From contig NZ_CP036262.1 in NCBI RefSeq assembly GCF_007741495.1, positions 868,001-932,000 of the forward strand: 64,000 nt of DNA, given 5' to 3'. The DNA is from Roseimaritima multifibrata. GTDB lineage: Bacteria > Planctomycetota > Planctomycetia > Pirellulales > Pirellulaceae. The position numbers and the translations under genes were made by a program. This document shows positions 38,801 to 45,275 of this stretch, piece after piece (within the stretch, counting starts at the first letter, position 1; every line of letters starts with the position of its first letter). Below the pieces are notes generated by a model. That model made no database searches and was not told the DNA's origin. It was given only the letters and a program-made list of their open reading frames with translations.

Positions 38801-41800
38801 GATTGAAACAAACGTGACAGGCTGTGTTTCAATGCCACCGACAGATGAGGTCATCGAAACGTTTGGAGGGACCGCTTTGTCACTGTAGACGTTGGCTTCG
38901 TTCTGCAGGAACAGATTTAGAGTGTCGCCCGGCGAAGCGGGGGCGACGGGGATGCCACCGTCGATAAAGATCTGGGTGTCGACGCTTGGGGTGACGTTAA
39001 AGATGTCGTCCCCTTCTAAGCCACGAACGTCCAGGTCGGGGACGGTATCATCATAGGTGACGACATTTGCACCGAACTGCACCGTCGTCGCATCAATGTT
39101 GAACGTCTCGGCCGCACTGGTGCCATCGATCAACAGATCCGCTGTAATATTCCCAGCAAAGTCGTTGTTGGTGATATTGCCGGATCCGTCAATGATTCGA
39201 ATTCCGTAGTTGTCGTTATTGGTGATCATGCTGCCCGAAACATTGGTCACGCCACCATCGCTAAGAATTCCACCGCCCGCACCTGGAGAGTTCGTGGCGA
39301 GGTTTGCATTGATCGTTGACAGGGTCACATCCAGGGTGCCTCCCGCATTGAAGATGCCTCCGCCACCCTGAAAGAAGTCGCCGCCATTGGCCGTGTTGTT
39401 TTCGATCGTGGTCCCATCGATCGTCATCGTTCCGGCCCCATTCCATAACCCACCCCCTTCGGCGGCTGCGGTGTTCCCGCTAACGGTTCCGCCGGTGATC
39501 AAGCTGTCGCCAGGGCCGGTGATATGTAGGCCGCCACCATTTCCGGGATTAGCTGACGTGGAGTTGTTGTCCAGGTTGACGTTCGTCAGCGTGATGCCTA
39601 GTCCAGCACCCGAGTTGTCCTCGATACCACCACCGGCACGAACGGCGGTATTGCCATCGATGAAGGTATTGGTGACGGTCAATGTTCCGCCTGCATCATT
39701 CAGAATCCCACCACCACTACCAGCTGCTCCGTCGGCGATGTTGGCGATGATTGTTGCGCTATCGATATTGATAAAACCGCCCGAATTAAAGACTCCGCCA
39801 CCACCCTGATCGGACAACGCACCGCTCGCCGTGTTGCCAATGATGGTCGTTCCATCGATCGTCATCGTTCCTGTACCGTTCCACAGTCCACCACCTTCGG
39901 CTGCGGCCGTGTTTCCAGAAACCGTTCCGTCGGTGATCAAGCTGTCGCCAGGGCCGGTGATATGTAGGCCGCCACCATTTCCGGGATTGGCTGACGTGGA
40001 GTTGTTATCCAGGTTGACGTTCGTCAGCGTGATGCCCAGTCCGGGACCAGAGTTGTCCTCGATGCCACCGCCGGCTCGAACGGCGGTGTTGCCATCGATC
40101 AAAGTATTGGTGACGGTTAACGTTCCCCCTGCAGCATTCAGAATGCCGCCGCCACTACCTGACGCTCCATCGGCAGCGTTGCCGGTGACGAACGCGTTAG
40201 CGACATCGATCATGCCACCAATATTGAAAATCCCCCCCCCACCTTCACTGGCCCCTGCACCGCTAGCTGTGTTGTTTTCGATCGTCGCTCCGTCAATTGT
40301 CACAACGCTGTTTGTGCTCGCAATTCCGCCACCTATCACGCCGGAAATATTGCCTGCAATAGTCGGCGAACCGATGATTGCACTGGAATTCGCGATGTAG
40401 ATCCCTCCGCCACTATTCGACGCACTGTTGTCAGAAATGTCGACACCGCCATCGATGGTCAATGTGCCAGCAGAGAAGAAATCAACCCCGCCGCCTGCGT
40501 CAGTCGCGAAGTTATTACTGATCGATGTCCCGGCTTGAAGATTTAGGTCAACATTCCCCGGAGTGGCTGAAATGCCTCCGCCAAAAGTGGCTTGGTTGTC
40601 GTGGATCGAAGTTCCTGAAATGGTTGCGACTGCCGCCACTCCAGCCGATCCGTCAAGGATCCATATGCCACCACCGCTGGCACCACCAGCATTATTTCCC
40701 GCGATTTCACCGCCCGTAATGCCAATCGTTTCTGCTTGATCAATCTGTAGACCACGTCCGGGCGTGTTGATCAAATCAACATTCGTCAATTGAACGTTGT
40801 CGTTGATTGCCAAGCCACCGGTGATGATCAAAGAGGCTGCGTAGGCCGTATCCAGTGTCGTGATCTGTAGTTGGTCGCCTTGGTCCCCCAGGTTCACGGT
40901 CAATGAATTTGTCGGGTTGGGGATCACCGTGTTTTCAAAGGTCGCCCCGTTGTCGATGATTTCAATCTCGCCAGGATTGACGCTATCCTGCAAGGTTGCG
41001 TCATTGGGGGTGCCCAAAGGCAGATTGAGGATGGTGTCGGCGGCATTGCCTGCAGCAATTGGTTCCAGTCCGTCGTAAGTAATTGTTGTTGTTAGCCCAC
41101 CGTCGCTCAAAACGATGTTGCCGTTGTTCCCGTTAGGACCGACATCCACGTAGTTCAAGACTTGTGTCTGAACCGTACCGAAAATGGTCAATTCATCACC
41201 GGTCACTCCGGACTGGAGGCCACCATTGAACTGCACCGAAGTTGTGAACATTCCGTTTGCATTAAAATCGATGATGACAGAATCGTCACCATCGAGTCCC
41301 TCGAAGATAACGTTGGATGTTTGGATTTCGATCGGCGCTGCGCCATCAAGCGAATAGGCGACCGAATCATTTGTCGATCCTCGCATCAACAGCAGTGTGT
41401 TGTTGGCTGCGGTGCCCGTGATGGTCACGGCACCGGGGTTCTGCAGGTCAAACGTTTCGATCGAGATGTAATCGATCTGTCCGCCACCCACGTTGACCGA
41501 AGATTCGGTAACGGTCATCGGGTTGCCAGCTGCATCGACGATCAAGGTGTCGCCAGGTGAAGTTGGTGCAACCGGATCCTGTCCGTCGATCAAGAAGGAC
41601 GTGGTTGCCTGAGGGGTGGGGACAAAGGTGTCATTGTCGTCTCCGCCACTCACGTTCGTGACCGGGGCGTTGATTGTCCCCGCCAAAGTGACCGTTGCTC
41701 CGACGCCAATATCGCTGTCGCTAATTGGATGATCCACTTCGACAGTGACTGCACCTGCGGGAGCGTTCAAGGTCGCACTCGCCTGCACGTCGATATCGTC

Positions 41801-43360
41801 TCCAGCGGAAAGAAGGATGTCGCCCGCGTTAGACTGTAGCGTCGCTCCGGTCGCCGTGATTGAATCTGCAGCGCCGGCGGAGTCGTCGACAGCGATTATT
41901 AGGTTTCCTGTGACCGTGATGTTTTGGTTGATGGTCATCGCCCCGGTCGATATCGCAGCCACTGAACCTGCGGTGATCGGTTGATTGAACTCAATCGTGC
42001 CGGCGTTCACCAATAAAGCTCCTGCAGCAATATTCGTGGGCGAAGTTTGAAAGCGAACTAGACCTCCGGCGGCCGCGTCCAATACCAAGTCCGCCGTAAA
42101 CGATGGGTCCAAGCCCTCCACACCAATAACATCGGCTGCATTGCTCGAATTGATTGTTAACGAACCGGTTGGGTTCATGAAGAACGTATCTTCAAAGGTG
42201 CTGCCCGTTAGTTGGCTACCGCCGACTGTCCCCGGATCGTTGCTTAACACCGCATCAAGGTTTGCAATCGCAGGGAGATCGAAAATGATGTCGGTGGCAA
42301 CCCCGCCATTGATAATCGGTTCTAAGCCGGCAAATGTGATTAGCTTGGCGTCCTGTTCAATCTGACCATTGAACCCGTTTGCGTCACTATCAACAAATGT
42401 GTAGGTCGTGGTTCCGACAGGGCCGGTATAGCCATCGAGCGTTAGGCTGTCACCTGCGGGAGTCGCTTGGTCGCCACCGTCAAACGAGAATCCGCCGTCA
42501 GGAATTGGATTGCCGTTGGAGAAATCGATGAACAGCGAATCATCCCCGTCACCCCCTGCAAAGCTAATCGAATTCAACGTCGCGGCAGCAACTGTGGTCA
42601 CTGTTCCGTCTTGGATGATATCGACCAGGCTGTTATCACCGGCGTTCACTCGCAATTCGAATTGGTTGTCGGATCCATCCCCCACAAAGACCGGATCGGT
42701 GGTGAGAATCTGCAGGCTCCAACCGGAGGCGATTTCGCCGAGGTCGTTGTCATGATCGTCGAATGCATAGAGTTTCCACTCGCCGTTCGCGTCTACACCA
42801 TTGAAAAACGTCAAATCGGTATTGCTAGCTCCCTGGGGAGCTGGCGAGGGAAAGTCATTAATGGTGCGCGGGATGACGGTACCGGCTTCGCTTTTATCAT
42901 CGGGGGTTCCGACTGTAGGCAAGAACGATCCGCTAACTAATTCGCCACTGTCAGGGAACCCCGTCGCCGCTTGTGCGTCAAAGGTGACATCCAAGCTGCT
43001 GACCGCACTCAGTCCGCCGACGCTTCGCATCAAGATCGTTGCGGTGCCATTTGGATCGACCAGCATCAAACCCACATCATCGGGCGAGTCGTGCGAAAAT
43101 CCTTCAATTTGAACATTCACATCGGTAACGGTGCCGTTCAGCCCCGAAACCTCAATCGAAGAAGGATAGGTCGCCGCTGGAGCAGCATTGTCCAGCATGA
43201 TCGCATCGGCATTCGCAAACGTTGTTAGCAATCGGCGCTGTTCAAGGTTCTCATGTCCGAGCAATCGTTTTCGAAGCTCTTGGCGACGCGACTTCTTTTG
43301 CGAGTGACGCTTGTCGGTGCGAGCGGGTTTCGAAGCACGAAAGATATTGCGAATGCTCAT
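26822..43360 (-). CDS. giant multidomain surface or secreted protein with dockerin
   Basis: The product has about 5,512 residues; an ATG with AGGA seven bases upstream sets the start (a further ATG lies at 43387). The N-terminus is very basic (SKPARTDKRHSQKKSRRQ) and carries LEQRRLLT, the LExRxLL signal seen on many planctomycete secreted proteins, in place of a normal signal peptide. In order follow a P-domain-like fold (about 43.3-42.7 kb), Gly/Asp-rich repeats, parallel beta-helix repeats with GGGI motifs (about 41-39 kb), long RTX-like repeats, two clear RTX blocks (about 31.9-30.8 kb), a PPC domain (about 30.3-29.9), CHRD (about 29.9-29.5), Ig-like segments, FG-GAP-like repeats (28.1-27.4), a dockerin with two calcium loops (DVNNDGFVTPLDAL, DVDANGSIAPLDAL), and a Ser/Asp-rich acidic tail. 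It is probably calcium-stabilised and cell-surface or matrix located. Confidence 0.92.
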   Translation of the reverse strand: MSIRNIFRASKPARTDKRHSQKKSRRQELRKRLLGHENLEQRRLLTTFANADAIMLDNAAPAATYPSSIEVSGLNGTVTDVNVQIEGFSHDSPDDVGLMLVDPNGTATILMRSVGGLSAVSSLDVTFDAQAATGFPDSGELVSGSFLPTVGTPDDKSEAGTVIPRTINDFPSPAPQGASNTDLTFFNGVDANGEWKLYAFDDHDNDLGEIASGWSLQILTTDPVFVGDGSDNQFELRVNAGDNSLVDIIQDGTVTTVAAATLNSISFAGGDGDDSLFIDFSNGNPIPDGGFSFDGGDQATPAGDSLTLDGYTGPVGTTTYTFVDSDANGFNGQIEQDAKLITFAGLEPIINGGVATDIIFDLPAIANLDAVLSNDPGTVGGSQLTGSTFEDTFFMNPTGSLTINSSNAADVIGVEGLDPSFTADLVLDAAAGGLVRFQTSPTNIAAGALLVNAGTIEFNQPITAGSVAAISTGAMTINQNITVTGNLIIAVDDSAGAADSITATGATLQSNAGDILLSAGDDIDVQASATLNAPAGAVTVEVDHPISDSDIGVGATVTLAGTINAPVTNVSGGDDNDTFVPTPQATTSFLIDGQDPVAPTSPGDTLIVDAAGNPMTVTESSVNVGGGQIDYISIETFDLQNPGAVTITGTAANNTLLLMRGSTNDSVAYSLDGAAPIEIQTSNVIFEGLDGDDSVIIDFNANGMFTTSVQFNGGLQSGVTGDELTIFGTVQTQVLNYVDVGPNGNNGNIVLSDGGLTTTITYDGLEPIAAGNAADTILNLPLGTPNDATLQDSVNPGEIEIIDNGATFENTVIPNPTNSLTVNLGDQGDQLQITTLDTAYAASLIITGGLAINDNVQLTNVDLINTPGRGLQIDQAETIGITGGEIAGNNAGGASGGGIWILDGSAGVAAVATISGTSIHDNQATFGGGISATPGNVDLNLQAGTSISNNFATDAGGGVDFFSAGTLTIDGGVDISDNSASNSGGGIYIANSSAIIGSPTIAGNISGVIGGGIASTNSVVTIDGATIENNTASGAGASEGGGGIFNIGGMIDVANAFVTGNAADGASGSGGGILNAAGGTLTVTNTLIDGNTAVRAGGGIEDNSGPGLGITLTNVNLDNNSTSANPGNGGGLHITGPGDSLITDGTVSGNTAAAEGGGLWNGTGTMTIDGTTIIGNTASGALSDQGGGGVFNSGGFINIDSATIIANIADGAAGSGGGILNDAGGTLTVTNTFIDGNTAVRAGGGIEDNSGAGLGITLTNVNLDNNSTSANPGNGGGLHITGPGDSLITGGTVSGNTAAAEGGGLWNGAGTMTIDGTTIENNTANGGDFFQGGGGIFNAGGTLDVTLSTINANLATNSPGAGGGILSDGGVTNVSGSMITNNDNYGIRIIDGSGNITNNDFAGNITADLLIDGTSAAETFNIDATTVQFGANVVTYDDTVPDLDVRGLEGDDIFNVTPSVDTQIFIDGGIPVAPASPGDTLNLFLQNEANVYSDKAVPPNVSMTSSVGGIETQPVTFVSIETLLATPGNPSQTVNFIGDNNNTVDQTDNLVIIGVDVDGSATPIPGAQPEFQPDADGDNEFRWSLNGSSPIDGTLIFGFRNVSFLNYNSGELVDTLEITPYADDRPQGWDIDVFYNEGAPAGSDGDQADLLIYHTSMFGGAVSENIVVKPSGPDNGELIVTNASDGSLIVDIDFVNNTDIIIDDNDGSLNDTNTLTLLGTDGTTPQTSGDETVVANFTAAGTAGNNIVNVSDSVSGLLLYGIRDINNIDVVNFDLLDGNDEISILGRIGGGVGGDIDIDTVNVFGGAGNDTLILDNIDGLSDMPGGITYDGGSGNDQLMLVGPNAIDSSTYDIGPTADAGTVTHVSGDATQVVHFSGLEPVVDLVVAATLTVNANAAANAITYSQSELNPAWGKIAIDGFEPIHFSNKTTLVINAAGGGDTIRLDNATLPTGLTDIVVNGGGSAGDSVELVGSALDDTFVYTPNALDGGVITQAGGVALTYTLNSVNALALNAAGQAGADALTVTTQNATITPGTDPGTGIVDPVTLGGAPLLSLAYQGVENATVSGTATVIQGTDENDTIEVTAAGIVTVTNELGFSNSVDVSAFTSVVINALGGDDNITVTPSANLTVSVIGGDNGDGSDTLTFNGTGGDLTLDLAAQTVTEAGIAGSTMSYTGIENLNVNAGAGALLITGTAGNDNIGIKPTAGGGILENNGNGLGIVFTAAGAVTVDSLGGNDTVVVHGDSAANTFAVSDTAVTVDALTTINLITASVQDLVVMGGAGGDTFNVTQSDAVSISVEGGDPVGVTGDTLVLTPFATPTFAAGPESDAGGFSAAGAADISFDQIESITVDLAGVAGLGIVSGTGDDDHITATGTAAGTVEVQVNDGPIATYTNVTNITLQGQNGDDDIVVDAGLAGAGVAFTVESGSSTNGSDTLTVLSVAGLDNLTLNPTSQGAGTIDHSAASGTVTYSGTENVELVGQFGEGDSLAVTGTDGEDLFEYFSAPLTDSGTIEGTMNLSGSPFTLPTVSFTGMNPFAARMLGSAIAGENDNVVFFATEMDDEVSFDGAGNLTNSIAGNLINSISLMPSIGGLLIVTGDGSDAITLTPSPDINVVVQAGNPGAGSDVLNFVGTGGPVTLDLEGMTIAEAGLGPVSFSGVEHLNVDALGGNLTILGTVGDDDFSVTPTGTNAGSLQLAGQSLTVDFSNTGDVSLDGLTGSNAVLLHANNAANTITISDAAVTVDALETINLVTASVQDLVVMGGAGGDTFNVTQSDSVSISVEGGDPVGVIGDTLVLTPFATPTFAVGSEPGAGGFSAAGAADVSFEQIESITVDLAGVAGLGIVSGTGDDDHITATGTAAGTVEVQVNDGPIATYTNVTNITLQGQNGDDDIVVDAGLAGAGVAFTVESGSSTNGSDTLTVLSVPGLDNLTLNPTSQGAGTIDHSGAAGTVTYSGTEDVELVGQLGEGDSFAVTGTDGEDLFEYFSAPLTDSGTIEGTMNISATPFTMPTVSFAGMNPFAARVLGSAIAGESDNVVFFATDMDDEVAFDGAGNLTNSIDGNLINSITLMPSISDLLIVTGDGSDAITVTPSAVINVSIQAGNPGAGSDALSFEGTGGDVVLDLQSLTVTEAGLAPVRFTGVEQINVNSNGGNLTVLGTVVDDDLTVTPFDADSGQIEHAYGVNRSGQPWAASESPLVTYQVNGGQLMIDTAAGEDTLNVVGNALNQTFDVNVLTGTVAIDDGPVIDNNGTVTWTNAESLGVFGLEGDDTFNVTPGQIPVFIDGGDPIGSSAGDLINVLAGGMGVLFEAGPENDEGGILNGANERVSYDHIEAIGVIDALCAVIVGTNGDDDITVIARDASTNPGTDGVQDFTVSVNDGIAILFTDVPDLYIDALSGDDDIVLRTAAPNLAAWDVNVFVAGGAPSDGAPNEGDRLAVATPGQDNLVYTPTGSDTGTLLIDDNGNGIDDGTDSLITIGAFVAACPGLDHTSDPGGVELLELDGEGAGDVLTVVGTAADDTIVHTPGSVRDEGAIRVNTLLGIQYQNLGADATLNIDGGDSNDTLVVNGTGSDDAFDVAATTGAVSLVTPSATYLALNQTGIENLTLDGLDGNDDFVVNQSQPYTNINVFGGGPGGSDVLTVNGAAGTDEEFTVTPGFDRGDGQVAIVGGGVLAIPYIGVEHVMLRANPGNSDNLTVNDDASDSLWTVDAGPIFGDRIQIDARESIDFDGFNDVDLVNVFGADIFTIFPANLVGFSNELTANSSGTGQDVLHVVGTEAADTFTSDADTITLSGINVTAGDTGFAEVQVSSLGGADNVSLSLTLAGVRKVVDAGAGDDIVNLSTMLDATIYGGLGDDNIVGSPLADLIFGGAGDDIIDALAGNDVIYGEAGNDTVRGNTGSDRFYGGDGSDTFIWIAGDGSDVIEGGAGGSDELQFIGNAADNRMEIFGGGDFNPAAAAFPIFFGPAGQNIGLTQDASRAIVALNSTGRDMAQVFLSTSDIENIEIDAMAGADEIVVNNQADATSTAGLPIQKGTDLIHTTLAGLDLQVSPGDGVTDTVEIHGRLVADDIQVTQDQNNVDVSGFDYSIHIQHLESAQDMVVLHGQEGNDTITTEAAVLNVTMLTINGDAGDDVINANASPLGVGNGAIINGDAGNDFLRGGPGDDLINGGDGEDTMIGEAGADTFDGGDGFDTIQIDGTSANNVIDVFQAAPTTLQHTVDGDLQIDTLVASTVEQALVLAGQGADLIRINWLDAHGVNAALNDSLRMTVVGGGDATSDRLLVVDDGTDDLVVYRKGASDDQGSVEIGPGNAEPLLTVFSEIERIDFIDETGTSIMNDSNGSQLAVFKHDPFESNDDRFNATYLGSGQTINVDPTIDPGPLANPFGDGQDVAGDQDFYRVVAETTGTLDFQVYFRQVGNLASGRPGLPNDGNLDINVLDANGNIIAGFGLNDADDNERVRIPAVEGQTYYLQVFGNAGNAINAYNFSVVNHAAPTPFDIELADNLTILTGSQENPPVITPATGTANFQYDAVANTFDLDLFVSGVELTNATDLPEFVAAHIHNGAVGVNGPVIQALSAGIAGWVQEPSGIRLQMVGVPFTGTPADITALLAGNTYINVHSSDNAGGEVRGQINVQNVSGVSDSGRSQFDNITHDNTPTILLRLDDAILLNDLPGNAIGVPGADAPDQMIAIPHNPSTATSPVGLTAGYRVAIYDETDTHNPVLLGYAQPIANLNGVYSFTFTDPLTDGSHFISSRVQIIDPADNDAAPATATPATGFAPRSLSLEVIVDTVAPPASFGEASIATDGLHPSSDSGVIGVEATYSDGITNDMTPTFFGYAEANSVVRAYVDVDGDGVIGDDDVLIGQTVAQPLDGSNQFPNGSWELTSNVNFNHDPRLAGLGVDGQRTVLLQTEDVSGNLSPNDGSIRLDVFIDTAGPQVTDVYITNAPGYDLFELKPDGIDQGPTPAITSLTVDVQDLPARTAAFLYAAIEASATLDGRIHLIGDHSGIISIAALQYVGDPPADGMIATGRFVLLFDTPLPDDRFTLTLEDSLSDPAGNALDGEGDFNEPNGFSLFNLGIVSGDGVPGGDFVARFTVDSRPEIATWSQGTVYADINGNFVWDPEGQDNDASNRDFIYHFGQITDAYFAGNFAPAGAVTASGYDKVGTYGFFNGDYQFFLDTDDNGAGDTVGSMYYQVNAIPVAGNFNAAHPGDEIGAFDGQFWYLDTNGNNQIDAGERFATELRGIPVVGDFNGDGQDDLATFNNDTGTFQFDLDRNGTVDDTLNYYFNGFGEKPVAGDMNLDGIDDIVLWVPNRQGQLPKEAGEFHFLVSDRQAALPSTVFDPYSPAPLGNDLVAQFGDEFALPLLGNFDPPVGSSEPLDTTGWFTNLRDPADVNNDGFVTPLDALTVINALNRGITSASSAQAVRVLQSFGGDYLDVDANGSIAPLDALRVINVLNRQGRVGSSQGESSAPQGEAASSSSSAASYAAAVDAVFNDSDDDDDDLLLEWADAEAQGKNL
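33880..36640 (-). repeat. 1,446-base internal tandem duplication in the giant gene
   Basis: Two long stretches, about 33.88-35.19 kb and 35.33-36.64 kb, are near-identical with a constant offset of 1,446 bases (482 residues). For example, CGTCATCCAT recurs at 34231 and 35677. Scattered third-position changes show the copies have begun to diverge, so it is a recent but not immediate duplication. Each copy encodes a set of RTX/beta-roll modules beginning near VTVDLAGVAGLGIVSG. Confidence 0.85.
39391..40266 (-). repeat. 438-base internal tandem duplication in the beta-helix part
   Basis: Units of 438 bases (146 residues) occupy 39391-39828 and 39829-40266, and a diverged third unit begins after 40266. 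TTCCGGGATT is found at 39541 and again at 39979. The encoded repeat holds GGGLHITGPGDSLIT and AEGGGLWNG motifs, typical of right-handed beta-helix coils. Confidence 0.85.
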
Positions 43361-43480
43361 GTCACGGTCCTGAAAAACTAGATGCAAATACGATGTGAGC
43401 GACCTCTAATCGCGCCGGTGGGAATTCTTCCCCCTAGCAAGACGGGGGAGATGGCGACAATGAGAGGTGTGAATATCGGT

Positions 43481-43509
43481 AGAATAGGCAGAGCTGATGG
43501 CGCTTGCAA
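43481..43509 (-). promoter_or_regulatory. sigma-70-type promoter of the giant gene
   Basis: On the minus strand TTGCAA (43504-43509) and TATTCT (43481-43486) are spaced by 17 bases. Transcription would begin near 43474 and give a leader of about 114 bases, within which TCCCCC and GGGGGA can pair into a 6-base hairpin around 43430-43450. Confidence 0.5.
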
Positions 43510-43908
43510 CGAATTTGTCATGCGGGCTTCTAAGAAATTTCGGAAAAATAAAAATTTCAGGTTGACTAAATGCGGCTCCTTGACCAACCGTAAATCGACG
43601 TTTGCAAGGCGAAAGCAAGGGGATCCTCACGTTTCGCCCCCCCCGGTGAGGACCGTTGAGGAGTGCACCGAACGGATTGCCCGCCGGAATTAAAGATTCC
43701 GCGAAAATTGACGCGAATGCGCAGAATGACGCCGGCTCCGTAGAGCGGCGTCGATTGGGGCTGGGCGATTAAGGCTGCCGTCCGGGAAAAGTATGCCCGC
43801 TTAGATGGAGGACATTGGCAGCTTCTGCTCCTGTGAGAGTTTCTCGGAGCCGATGGCGACGATCCGCTGGTGAGGTTATTCGATTGACCGAAAAGCGATT
43901 CGCCAACG

Positions 43909-43938
43909 AAAAAAGGGGCCCGACCGAAGTCGGACCCC
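43909..43938 (-). terminator. intrinsic terminator of the outer-membrane protein gene
   Basis: On the minus strand GGGGTCCGAC, loop TTCG, GTCGGGCCCC is followed by six T. The 10-base stem has a single mismatch and is closed by a C(UUCG)G tetraloop, which is exceptionally stable. It lies about 30 bases after the stop of the gene at 43971. Confidence 0.85.
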
Positions 43939-43970
43939 TATTTGGGAAAATCAATTGCTGCGTTGGGAGT

Positions 43971-45275
43971 CTAGAACAGCAGCGAGATGCGAGCGGTCAA
44001 TCCGCTGTAAGTGGTCGTTTCGCCTACATCGACTAGTTTGTTGCTGCGAACCGAGTCGATATATCCGCGAGTCGAAACGGTTTCGTACCAACCGCTCATC
44101 ATGTATCCGGTCTGCAGGCGTAGGTTGTTCTTGTGGTTCATCCAACCGAGCCCAAGTTCGGCTTCCAGTACGGGGGTTGCGTGGAAGTCTTTGAAGTCGT
44201 TTGCGATGACACCGCCACCAAACTGATTTACTTGACGGTAGTTGGCGGTCCATTCACCGGCCATCAAACTGCCCATTCCCTTGCCGTAAAGAAACAGTCC
44301 CGTTCCGCAGCTGTAACGTTCGAAATCAAGTCCACCAGTGATGCCGAAGCCGTCGAAATCGATATCGGTCGAAACGGTGGTCAGTCCGGTTGCTACAGCA
44401 ATTGTCTGCGATCCAACAAATCGTTGCTCGGTGTTGCCGTAGCGAAGGCCAGCCGACCAGTTCACGACACTGTTCTCGGTTCGTTTCCAAATTTGACGAT
44501 AATTGAAGTCGAGCGTCTGGAAGGACATGTCATGGGCAGCAGTCGCCTGCAAACTTGCGGCTCCTGCGGTCAACCCACTTGGGTGAATGACTTGGGAATC
44601 GATGATATTACCTGGACGAGCGGTAAGCGTATTGGTGTCTCCGCCATCCCAGCGGGTATACGCCAGGTTCAAGCTGCTGCATTGATTTGCGGCAAGGGCT
44701 AGGCCGAAGCGATAACCAGGCTCGGCATCCATATCCAAGATTCCCATAGGACCAGTCGGAGCTGGGTTTGCCCCTCCCAAGCCATCCGTTTCGATAGCAT
44801 GAATCAGGTCACTGCTGCCCGGAGTTAGGTAGAGGAATTCCGCGTACCCTCCGGTTCGGTGAGCCCACCATGGCTGGCAAGCTACAGCCGCTTTGCGTCG
44901 GCTCTTTCGCATTCCATGGCCGCCAGTGTCGCATCCGCCGTCGCAACCGATTGTTTCGCAACCGCATGTGTTTTCCATGATGCCGCAGCTGCCGTCGCAG
45001 ACAGGAGCTTCACAGCCGCAGCTGTTTTCGTATCCGCCAGGATGGTAAGCGGACCCTGAACGGGCGAATGCTCCCGCCTGCTGAATGTCGTTGCCGTTTA
45101 GGTGGCGATTGATTGCGTCCTCGTATGCCGAGTTCGATTGGACGTCATTGTCTTGGGCCCCGTAACCATCCGCTGCGTAGGTGCCAGAGGTGTTTGCTGC
45201 AGCTAGGCCGCCAAGCACGGCTAATCCAGTGGCTGCCATGCAGTTACGCAGTTTCGAAATCAATCCAGTGGACAT
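43971..45275 (-). CDS. outer-membrane beta-barrel protein, Legionella MOMP/Lpg1974-like
   Basis: The product has 434 residues from the ATG at 45275, preceded by AAGGGCGG; an ATG eight codons further upstream is less likely. A signal peptide (LRNCMAATGLAVLGGLAAANTSGTYA) is followed by a linker with two tandem Cys-rich units, CGCEAPVCDGSCG and CGCETIGCDGGC. After them comes a barrel region with alternating strands such as GGYAEFLYLTPGS, GYRFGLALAANQ, VNWSAGLRYGNTEQRF, LFLYGKGMGSLMAGEW and LGWMNHKNNLRLQTGYMM. It ends ISLLF, a C-terminal Phe as required by the BAM insertase. It should be a porin-like or structural outer-membrane protein; pore function is inferred from the family. Confidence 0.88.
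   Translation of the reverse strand: MSTGLISKLRNCMAATGLAVLGGLAAANTSGTYAADGYGAQDNDVQSNSAYEDAINRHLNGNDIQQAGAFARSGSAYHPGGYENSCGCEAPVCDGSCGIMENTCGCETIGCDGGCDTGGHGMRKSRRKAAVACQPWWAHRTGGYAEFLYLTPGSSDLIHAIETDGLGGANPAPTGPMGILDMDAEPGYRFGLALAANQCSSLNLAYTRWDGGDTNTLTARPGNIIDSQVIHPSGLTAGAASLQATAAHDMSFQTLDFNYRQIWKRTENSVVNWSAGLRYGNTEQRFVGSQTIAVATGLTTVSTDIDFDGFGITGGLDFERYSCGTGLFLYGKGMGSLMAGEWTANYRQVNQFGGGVIANDFKDFHATPVLEAELGLGWMNHKNNLRLQTGYMMSGWYETVSTRGYIDSVRSNKLVDVGETTTYSGLTARISLLF

Larger units (their letters stand above)
43361..43970. other. 610-base intergenic region upstream of the giant gene
   Basis: It holds the giant gene promoter (43481-43509), a run of eight C near 43630, and the terminator of the outer-membrane gene at its right end. 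The short open frames here have no motif. I see no other gene or RNA. Confidence 0.5.
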
